From NCBI GenBank assembly GCA_029243025.1, contig JAQWSU010000006.1:248001-312000 (forward strand): a DNA stretch of 64,000 nt, written 5' to 3'. Below are positions 16,975 to 25,900 of the stretch, piece after piece. The position numbers were made by a program, and so were the translations under genes. The DNA comes from Pirellulaceae bacterium. GTDB lineage: Bacteria; Planctomycetota; Planctomycetia; Pirellulales; Pirellulaceae. Below the pieces are notes generated by a model that saw only the letters and a list, made by a program, of their open reading frames with translations, was not told where the DNA came from and searched no databases. Every line of letters starts with the position of its first letter. Position 1 is the stretch's first letter.

Positions 16975-17865
16975 ATGTGCCTTCACAGGTCTCGTGTGTT
17001 TCGGCTTTTGACCCCACTTCTTCTCGCTGCCACTGCGAATGTCGGCCCCACGCAGGCAAATGCCAGTGAACTTATTGTGTTTAAAAAGCAGCCAGCTGCA
17101 GCGGGCGATGTGTCGCGCCAGACGATCGAATGCGACTTGGCAATGGAAATGTCGATTCGCCAGGGAGGCCAGGTTGTCCAAGCCCAGAATCAAACAATCG
17201 AGCGGAAGCAGCTGCGTGAATTGACGATCCTGAACGTGGGCCAACAAGCTCCGACGCGAGCGAGAATCAAGTTTGAAGAATCCAGTGTCGGCCTGAAAAC
17301 GGCCGATAATCCACCCCAATCCTCCCCTCAACCTGTCACAGGAAAAATTTATCTCGTGACGCGCAATGAGGATCAGTTGGCAATTACTTATCCCGATGGC
17401 AGCGCGCCGCCAGAAATCGAAACGGCGATCGTGGCACAGAACATGGAAAGCTTTGGCCTTCCGAATCCCATTGCAAACTTTTTCAACGAACGAAAGATAC
17501 AGATTGGCGAAACCATCCAACTGCCCAACCAAATCGCTCGGGAACTACTGGGCTTCCCTGACACGGTACAAAACATCACCCAATTCCAACTACGTTTGAC
17601 GGAAACAAAGAACGTGCGAGGAAAAAGATGTGCCGTTTTTCGCATCCGTCTGATCGCAGACAACGCTGAAGCGGCTTCGCTCAAAATGGATTTGGGGGGA
17701 TCGCTTGTGCTCGAAATCGGCACCTGCCGAACGGTGGCGGTTCAACTCAATGGGCCAGTGGGCGCATCGGAAATGCATGGCCCACCTCAAGGACAGTTCG
17801 AAGTTGCCAGCAAAGGGAACATCCGTGTCGCCGTTGAATCCGACTATCAAGCCAAGATCCGCTAG
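16975..17865 (+). CDS. Exported protein of unknown function
   Basis: 296 residues, ATG with AAGGG upstream. A signal peptide covers residues ~1-30 (basic start, LLTPLLLAATANVG core, then a QANASE cleavage region). The mature part reads as beta-rich, with alternating hydrophobic residues and few Cys, and no motif I can name. The last third repeats the style of a beta-sandwich (SLKMDLGGSLVLEIGTC). It stands alone between a divergent operon and a 530-nt convergent gap. I do not recognise the family. Confidence 0.75.
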   Translation: MCLHRSRVFRLLTPLLLAATANVGPTQANASELIVFKKQPAAAGDVSRQTIECDLAMEMSIRQGGQVVQAQNQTIERKQLRELTILNVGQQAPTRARIKFEESSVGLKTADNPPQSSPQPVTGKIYLVTRNEDQLAITYPDGSAPPEIETAIVAQNMESFGLPNPIANFFNERKIQIGETIQLPNQIARELLGFPDTVQNITQFQLRLTETKNVRGKRCAVFRIRLIADNAEAASLKMDLGGSLVLEIGTCRTVAVQLNGPVGASEMHGPPQGQFEVASKGNIRVAVESDYQAKIR

Positions 17866-18395
17866 TAAGTCATGCTTGTGCGGCTCGTGATCAGATTATC
17901 TGGCTTCGCGATCGGCATTCGCGAGGTCAGCTTCGAAGCAAGGCACTCTGCGATACGGTCGGCGCAGCTCAAATTTCGCCCCCGCAAACGGCCCGACGCT
18001 CCCTAGGCTAAGCTCGAAGGTGCACCCGCAGCAACTTACCATGGAGCACGGGTTTGAACGCCGCCGGCCTGAGACGGTCAGACGTTTCCTTATCAGAAGT
18101 TGGAATCGCTTGTATCCAACGGCGCGAAGTCTTGTGACTTAACAGGGACAAAGAGTCAACCGGGATGAAAGCGTCGCCGATCGTGTTGGTTGACGAAAAC
18201 ACACGCGCATCGCGTCTGTTCGTTGTAAGACCGTTGCAGCCGTCGGATCATTTGGTCGAACTCCTCAGAACTGCAGATCACACGGGAGCAACACGGAACC
18301 CAAAAGCGACAATCCGACGGATGCATGGATAAGCTCCGCCGAACTGTCGAAAAGAAAGTGCTACCAACGAGTCGAAAGCTGACCACCATTTGACG
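17866..18395. other. 530-nt convergent intergenic region
   Basis: Lies between two genes that converge. The reverse frame 18156-18389 (77 codons, five Cys) begins 6 nt after the stop of the SdrD_B-repeat gene. It has no ribosome-binding site and I recognise nothing in it, so it remains a weak candidate for a small gene. No strong terminator hairpin was found for either neighbour. Confidence 0.4.
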
Positions 18396-21300
18396 TTATT
18401 CGGCGAAGGCGGCGTCCACCACGTCATGGTCGTTGCCATATTCGCCCTTTTGGAAGACATAGACCAGATCTGCACTGTCGAAGTCGCCGTCACCGTTCCA
18501 ATCACCCTCGGCCCACGACGCGTTATCTTGCACATCGTCCTGGTACTTACCGGCACGAAAGACTTCGACAAAGTCTCGCGAGTTGAAGAAGCCATCAAGA
18601 TTCGCGTCACCAAATTCCGTGTCCAGCACATCTTGAATCATGAATTCAAAATCGTTTTGATCGACCCGACCATCGTCCGTCAAATCGTACATCTCGGCAT
18701 TTCGATTCGATCGAATTGCAATCCCCATTAGATCGATATCCAGGGCATTGAGTCGGCCATCAAAATTAAAATCGGCCGGCTGGAAGCGACGGATCGGCTG
18801 ATTCCCAAAATTCAGCGGCTTGAGTGTTTCGCCGGCTTTCAAGGTGACGTGATGGCTGGCTGCCTTCTCGATGGCCACCTCGCCCTTCAACTGGAATCCG
18901 GGCAACCAATCACGGCCTCCGTTCTCATTCAGGTAGGCTTGGATGGCGTAGGAGCCGGGACGATTTGTATCGACGCGAATCGTTTGTCGCTCTGGCTTGA
19001 GAGCCATCGTACAGATGTCTCCGATTTGTGTGCCGTACATATCGACCTGGATTCGATTACCCTGCACCGACGCCCTGGCTCGATCCTTAAGTAAAGTGCC
19101 ACAACCGTTAGGCCAAACTACCTCGAATGTCAGGGCTAGACCAAACTCGCCGTTCGCGGTCGGATCGGCCCTCGCATCAATCAGTTCGTAGGATAAGGCA
19201 CGACCCGGTCGCAAATCCTCACTCGATTGGTCACCTATTACGATTTCCGACGACGGGAATGTTACTTGGAACCCCCGCGGAACCACTTCACGAATCACAT
19301 GTTCGCCAGGTCGCAAGCCTTCCAGCCGGTAATGCCCCATCTCATCGGAACGCGTGTTCGGATCATCAACCTGTGTCTCCGTCGCTGGCTCACCAGAATC
19401 GTGACGTCCGTTATCATTCAGGTCAGAGAAGACCACGACACCGGATAAGCCCGGCTCGTTGCGCTCGCGGATTCCGTTGCCGTTTCGGTCAACCCATTTC
19501 ACGCCTTCCACAGCACTCTTACGGATGGGTTGGTTCCCGAAATCGATTCCCGCTACGATTGAGTGCGGGCCAACCTGGACGACATGCCCCAAATTAAGCG
19601 GGAACATGATGCGGCGATTGGGATTTGGGAACGTCTGTTCGAAACCATCCGGTACAACTTCCAACACCAAGTGCTCACCGGCCGGAACCTTCAGTCGGTA
19701 CATACCACTCTCGTCGCGATCTGTATCAGGATTATCACGCATCGTCTCAGCAGAAGGTTCTCCTCGATCACGACGCCCATTGCGATTCACGTCCGAGTAG
19801 ATGGTGACCCCTGCCAAACCCCGCTCGCCTCGGTCGCGCTGGCCATCCCCATCACGATCAAGCCATTTGACGCCGTGAATTCCAGCCGATTGCTTAACGG
19901 GCTGATTACCAAAGTCCAGCCCGCTAATGCCTTGTCCCGCTTCAATGTTGACGATGTGGCCGCGCCCCATGCAGAAAATCGCCTTGCAAGTCATCAATTC
20001 GGGATAAGTCTGCTCAAATCCTGGAGGAACGATCTCGCGGACAATGTAGAAGCCCGGATCTGCACCCTTGATTGAATACAATCCAGATTCATCGAAATTG
20101 GTGAGCGGATTGTCGCGCATCGAGCGACTCGCCAACTCGCCATCATCAAACTGGTTATTCAGATTCGCATCGAGGTAAATCGTTACACCCGACAAACCAG
20201 GCTCACCCCGATCGCGGATTCCGTTGCCGTTCAAATCACTCCATTTGAGTCCTTGAACACCACCCGATTCCTGTTTGATAGGATGGTTGCCGAAATTGAT
20301 GCCAGTCAGTGCCTCACCAGCCAACAGATCGAAGTGGTAAGGTTCGTTGGCTGGCCAAGGTTCTAAGCTAGGCAATTGCGGCGGGAAAGTGCGTTCGAAG
20401 CCAGCGGGGAGAATTTCAGTAATGAAATGCTTCCCCGGATCGAGACCCTCGAGCCAATAATGACCCGTTTCGTCAATTCGCGTCGTGGGATCATCAGCCA
20501 AAGTCACGGCACGGGGTTCATCTTCATTCAACTGGCCGTTCCTATTGAGGTCGGAATAAATGGTGATTCCGGCAACCGCTGGCTCATTTCGCCCTCGAAT
20601 CCCGTCACCATTCAAGTCAAGCCACTTTTGCCCGTGAATGGACGCCGTCTCGGCTTCCGAATGGTTGCCAAAGTCGACCCCATTGATCAGTTCCCCAGCG
20701 CCAACCATGACGGTGTGTTGACCAGCACCTCCCAGGGAAACCAACCCGACCGTTGCCAAGGTTGGCAGAGCACTGTCCTCGGGCAAATCCTCACGCAAAG
20801 TCACCACCACATCATAGCGCCCCGGCTTGATCGATGTGAATTCGACTGGAATCGTTTCTGTTGAAATCACCTCAGCACAAGCATCGCCAACCTGATGGCC
20901 ACTCAATTCGATCAGTAAATGTTGACCCACAACCGCTTGCATCGTTTCGTCAACCTTGATCGTCCCGCACGAGTCGGGCCAAGTGACCGACACATCAACC
21001 GTTGCGTCGATCGTATCGTCGTCATTGAGTTGAGCTTCCGCATCAGTCAAGTTGAGATCCAGCGCCACGCCCGGATTCAGTCGACTGACAACCGAGCGAC
21101 GGACCTCCGCTCCAATTCCGGGAAACGTCTGTTCAAATCCATTCGGCACCACCTCACGCACTTGGTATTCCCCCGGCGTCAAACGAGAGAAGCGGTATTG
21201 ACCGGTCTCATCCGCCGGCGTCCGAGGATTATCACGTGCCGTAAGCGTCGAGGGTTCGCGTGGATCCAGTCGCCCATTGCCGTTGAGATCCAAGTAGATT

Positions 21301-22601
21301 TTGACACCCTCCAAACCGGGCTCGTCGTCGTCGCGAATACCATTCGGTATGGCATCCAACCACTTGGTTCCCTGAATCTCATTCGATGGCTTGGGCCGAT
21401 TGCCAAAATCAAGATTGTCGATGGCAGCACCGGGCTCCAGTTCAACCACATGAGCTCCCGGCACCTGATTCGAATTGAGTCGCACGGGAATTGATCCGAT
21501 CGTCTCCCCCGAAGCAACATTCACAAACTGGATCCGAAACCTGCGCGGCTCACCATTTGACAAGATGCCGATTTCGAAGTTGGAAACGTCACCCCCGCAG
21601 CCATTGACTTGAGTACCCGACAAATTCCGTAATTCTACCGTGGGATCGCTGGCAACCACGTCGATCTCAATCGGGACCAAACAGAACGGATGAACGCTAA
21701 TGGCAACATCGCTTATTTCCACGTCACCCGCGGGAATGTTCAAATTCAAATTTCGAGGTTTGACCGAAGCGAATTCATCAGCTTCGCCACCTCCATCAAT
21801 TTCAATCGCAGTTGCCGGAAAGGTTTGCTGGTAACCGTCTGGTACAACTTCGCGTAAGACATGTTCACCCGGTCGCAAGCCACTCAGAGTGTAAAAACCT
21901 GATTCGTTGAAGTCCGTCTCCGGATTGTCGCGCGAAGTTCGGGTAAAAGGCTCACCCCGATCTTGGCGACGGTTGCGATTGAGATCCGAATAAATAATGA
22001 CGCCACCCAAACCCGTTTCGTTCGGATCGCGCACGCCATCGCCATTTTGATCCTCCCACTTGAAGCCTTGGGCGCTTGCCGGCTTGGCGTCTAAGCGATA
22101 ATTACCAAAATCACGCCCAGAAACAGTTTCACCAGCCGGGACAAAAACCACATGCCCACCACCGATCTCCCCATCCGCCAAGTTGTCCGTCAACAAACGC
22201 GGAAAGGTTTGCCGAAAACCGCGAGGCACAACCTCACGGATCGAATACCGGCCTGATTCCAATCCGCGAAAACGATACGTGCCCGACTCGTCGACATCAG
22301 TAAGTGGATTATCACGCCGAGTACGCGTTGTGGGTTCACCCAGGTCAAATTCACCATTGAAGTCATCATCCAGATAAATTTGCACACCTGCCAATCCGGG
22401 CTCACCTGCATCCCGCTCACCATTCCTATCAAGATCCTCCCACTTGCTGCCCATGATCGCACCGGTGAACGGAGCCACATCGTCGATGGGTTCAAGACCA
22501 TCTCCGGCGAGCAGCCGACGACATTCGAGTGTTTCGATCCGCAGAGCGTTTGTTGAGACAGATCTTTTTTTTTCATTTCGATTGGTGAATCGGCGTTTCA
22601 T
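18396..22601 (-). CDS. Giant secreted protein: seven SdrD_B-like repeats and C-terminal dockerin-like loops
   Basis: 1,401 residues from the ATG at 22601 (MKRRF); an in-frame ATG at 22631 is possible. The N-terminus has a basic stretch and the planctomycete-type LECRRLLAG motif seen on many of their secreted giants. Seven repeats follow, each opening with G-x-KW-x-D-x-(N/D)G-x-R-(D)-x-x-E-x-G-L and containing a second Asp-rich loop (D-x-N-x-N-G). Each closes with E-(V/I)-(V/L)-P-x-G-F-x-x-T-(F/Y)P. This is the SdrD_B/Cna-B-like Ca-binding stalk pattern. Two inserts of ~100 residues interrupt the array. The tail has four EF-like loops (DFNFDGRLNALD, DLTDDGRVDQND, DANLDGFFNSRD, DWNGDGDFDSAD), resembling type I dockerin. 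A surface or matrix role is likely. Confidence 0.88.
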   Translation of the reverse strand: MKRRFTNRNEKKRSVSTNALRIETLECRRLLAGDGLEPIDDVAPFTGAIMGSKWEDLDRNGERDAGEPGLAGVQIYLDDDFNGEFDLGEPTTRTRRDNPLTDVDESGTYRFRGLESGRYSIREVVPRGFRQTFPRLLTDNLADGEIGGGHVVFVPAGETVSGRDFGNYRLDAKPASAQGFKWEDQNGDGVRDPNETGLGGVIIYSDLNRNRRQDRGEPFTRTSRDNPETDFNESGFYTLSGLRPGEHVLREVVPDGYQQTFPATAIEIDGGGEADEFASVKPRNLNLNIPAGDVEISDVAISVHPFCLVPIEIDVVASDPTVELRNLSGTQVNGCGGDVSNFEIGILSNGEPRRFRIQFVNVASGETIGSIPVRLNSNQVPGAHVVELEPGAAIDNLDFGNRPKPSNEIQGTKWLDAIPNGIRDDDEPGLEGVKIYLDLNGNGRLDPREPSTLTARDNPRTPADETGQYRFSRLTPGEYQVREVVPNGFEQTFPGIGAEVRRSVVSRLNPGVALDLNLTDAEAQLNDDDTIDATVDVSVTWPDSCGTIKVDETMQAVVGQHLLIELSGHQVGDACAEVISTETIPVEFTSIKPGRYDVVVTLREDLPEDSALPTLATVGLVSLGGAGQHTVMVGAGELINGVDFGNHSEAETASIHGQKWLDLNGDGIRGRNEPAVAGITIYSDLNRNGQLNEDEPRAVTLADDPTTRIDETGHYWLEGLDPGKHFITEILPAGFERTFPPQLPSLEPWPANEPYHFDLLAGEALTGINFGNHPIKQESGGVQGLKWSDLNGNGIRDRGEPGLSGVTIYLDANLNNQFDDGELASRSMRDNPLTNFDESGLYSIKGADPGFYIVREIVPPGFEQTYPELMTCKAIFCMGRGHIVNIEAGQGISGLDFGNQPVKQSAGIHGVKWLDRDGDGQRDRGERGLAGVTIYSDVNRNGRRDRGEPSAETMRDNPDTDRDESGMYRLKVPAGEHLVLEVVPDGFEQTFPNPNRRIMFPLNLGHVVQVGPHSIVAGIDFGNQPIRKSAVEGVKWVDRNGNGIRERNEPGLSGVVVFSDLNDNGRHDSGEPATETQVDDPNTRSDEMGHYRLEGLRPGEHVIREVVPRGFQVTFPSSEIVIGDQSSEDLRPGRALSYELIDARADPTANGEFGLALTFEVVWPNGCGTLLKDRARASVQGNRIQVDMYGTQIGDICTMALKPERQTIRVDTNRPGSYAIQAYLNENGGRDWLPGFQLKGEVAIEKAASHHVTLKAGETLKPLNFGNQPIRRFQPADFNFDGRLNALDIDLMGIAIRSNRNAEMYDLTDDGRVDQNDFEFMIQDVLDTEFGDANLDGFFNSRDFVEVFRAGKYQDDVQDNASWAEGDWNGDGDFDSADLVYVFQKGEYGNDHDVVDAAFAE

Positions 22602-22964
22602 AATCAGACCCTTGTTACCGTGGATTGCCATCGCATTACCTGCCCAAACCCAAGAGTCGATTCAGCAGCGCTCTTCCGCCAAGGTTTCTGGAAAAAATCA
22701 TTTTCGCTCCGGTCAGCCCGATTCGGTACGATTGAAAATCGCCCCAAGGCCCCAAAAAGCGTGTGACGGGCGACGTTACGACCGCTCATTCTGCTAAGCC
22801 GGAATGACAGATCTGGCCACATTTTACAAATTTTCCCAAAATAAATGTGATTTTGAGCGGTTCCAATTCATTCCTTCCCCATCGGAAGGTGAAATAATGG
22901 TAGCTGCAACGGGAAACGAATTCGTCTTCCGTTCAAATGGCTACACGACAACACTGAGGCATGA
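22602..22964. other. Divergent promoter region between two giant genes
   Basis: About 363 nt between the reverse SdrD_B-repeat gene and the forward TPR/WD40 gene. It holds a small hairpin (TCATTC 22786-22791 with GAATGA 22802-22807) and an AT-rich tract around 22820-22855 (ATTTTACAAATTTTCCC and on) that could host promoter elements. A short forward frame from 22804 overlaps the next gene and looks accidental. Confidence 0.45.
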
Positions 22965-25900
22965 ATGCACTCCTTACGAGTCAAGATCTTTAACACGACC
23001 CTCATCATCGCGTTGAATTGGGTCGTTTTTTTGCCCGCATCAATTGGGCAAGAGCACATCGATGCAGCCGACTTTCGTCAGCAGGCAAATCGGCTCGAGA
23101 AAATCGTGCTCCGCCGACCGAGACGAGGCAAGGCTTTCGACCTGTGGATTCAACATTATCAGGATGCCGATCGGCTCGAGGAACTCGTTCAACAGCTGAA
23201 GCAGCGGGCCGGGCAGGATCCAGACAACCCTTCTTTGCTTATGACTTGGGGAATGCTCAACCAGCGCACGCAGCAGCGCGAGACGGCTCTTGAACTGTTT
23301 CAGCAGGTCTGCCAACTCGAACCGAAAAACTACTATCCGCGCATGTTGCTTGCCGAAGAACTGTTACGACAGCGGAGAGCGAAACAAGCAGCGGATGTAC
23401 TTTCAACCGCTTTAGAGCTGCGCGTGCCACGACAAGACTACTTACCAATGGCAAAACAATTGGCTTCGGCCTACCGCAGCAGTGGTGAACCGGAGCGAGC
23501 TCGCGAGGTTTGGTCACAACTCTCAGACCGATTTTCCAACGACCTTCCCGTCCTCACGGAAATTGCCAGTTACCTTCAGAACGAGGGCGATACCGACACC
23601 GCTCTACGTCTCCTAGAATCGATCGGAGAACGTTCTCAAGACCCCTTTCAAAAGTTTTCGACGGCGTTGCAGATTGCACAGTTACTGTTGCGAACAGATC
23701 AACCTGAACTCGCCACGCGACGTCTGAAGCCGCTATTAGATCAGGTCACTCTCGACAGCTGGCGCGGCGAAAACGTCCAAAGCCTGCTAGAGAAGGCTTT
23801 ACTCGCACAAGGTGGAATCGAACAACTTGTCACGTTCTGGTCAAGTCGGTTGAAAGAACATCCGGATGAACTCACCACCATGGTGCGGTTAGCGACTGCG
23901 TTATCTCGCGCCGATCGCAACCAGGAGGCGGAAGCGATTTATCAGCAAGCCATCAAGCAAGCGCCTGAACGGCGTGAACTGCATCAAGGCTTGGTGGATT
24001 TGCACCTGAGCCAAGGTGCTTTTGCTGCGGCCATTGAACAAACCAAGAATCTGACTGCAGTCGCACCGAAAGACGCAGAAACTTGGTTGCAGTTGGGAAA
24101 TTTGTATTTGCAGCAAACGAACCTTAGCGACGAAACCAACCCTCTTGCTATTGAAGCTTGGCATCAAATGGCCGCCATCCGTCCAACGGATGCGACGCTC
24201 GCCCTGCAGGCTTCCGAAGCCTGTTTGCAGGCGGCAACTCGTCGATCCTCGGATCGCACAGCATCGATGCCAATCCCGGCGACCGTTCGAGCGAAAGAAG
24301 CGTTGCTGCTGAACGCGGCCGAACAGTTTCTCCGAGAAGCAATTCGACGGGATCCAAAATCAGCCCGATACCTCGAATATCTATCCGAGTTGCTCTACCG
24401 GTTGGAGCGGCGAGAAGAAGCGATTGAAACATGTCTCCAGATGGCCGCTGGTGATGCGCCAGCATCCTGGCACGAAGTCGCCCGCTTAATGGAGCGATTC
24501 GGCTATCTCGATGAAGCCGTTAAAGCCTCTCAGCAAGCCGTCCAAGCCGATGATCAAAACCTAGCATTGCGACAACACGCCATCAAATTGCTCTCCCAAA
24601 CAGGCGCCCATCAACAAGCGATCGACCAGTTGGATCGGTGGACTCAAAACGATTTACGCAGCAACTGGTTGGAGACGGCAATTCAGCTTCGTGTCGAAGT
24701 TGTAACCGCAGCCGAAATCATTGAGCAAGAACTGGAACGACTCAGTCAACACGTAAAAACCCATCCCCAGGACAGTTATGCTTTGTGGACGCATGCATTA
24801 CTGTTATCAGCGACGGGTCAGCCGACGGAAGCCAGCCAATCGATGAGTCGCGCTGTCGAGCACAATCCCGACAATGCCCACTTGATTCGGCAGTATGCCA
24901 GCTTGCTGGAAATTGCCAATGACCCGGAGCTTGCCGTCAGACAATATCACCACTTGTTGAAACTGGATCCGTCACGAAAACGCGATGACTACCAGCGAAT
25001 CGTCGACCTCGAACTTCGCCAGAATCATCTGCCGGCGGCCCAGGAGGCCGCAGCGATGCTCGTGCGAGCCGCTCCCAACGACCCTGAATCCCATCTACTC
25101 AAAGCGGCTGTCGCAATGCGACAAGGAGATCTGAAAACCCGATTGTCTGCCTTGAATCGGGCCGTTGAAGTGGCGCCTCGCGACTTGCAAATGAGGCGTC
25201 AGTACGCGACGGCACTGCGTGAAAATCGGCAACGAGAAGCCGCCTTGAACGAAGCGTTCTCATGCCTTGAGTTAGCGGAATCGATCACGGAACGCCGTTC
25301 CATTCTTTCCTGGATTTTGGATTGGGCGAGAGATCTTAAGGAGCGTAAATGGCTGCTGGACAAAGTTCGACAGACGCAACGAGAACAAGCCAACGACTAC
25401 AACTCAACTTTGTGTCTGATCCATTTGCTTGACCGCATGAATCAACCCCAAGAGGCACTTCGAGAATTAATCGTCCTACAACGTCAATATCCCCTCGACG
25501 CTACGTTGCTACGGGATCTGGTTCGGTTGGCCGACGCGGCTAATCAATCGCAAGTGGCAGTAAAATATCAGGAACAACTCGTACGAGTCGACCAATCACC
25601 GATTGCGATGGAACAACTGGCCCGACTCTATCGGCAGAACAACCAACTGGATGCTGCGATTCGTATCTGGGATGACCTGATCACCAACACCACGTCTCCA
25701 AACCAAACGATCGCGGTGATCGACCGACTACTCGAACTCAAAGATGTTTTTCAAGCACAACGTTTCGCCGAAGCAGGGTTGGCCCAATTTCCAAATAATT
25801 GGCGACTCGCTTATCGGTCGGGACTCCTTCATATCGCCATGTCACAACCGACCGCGGCGCGCAAAAGCATGGCGATCGTCCTAGGAATGCCAGCAACACC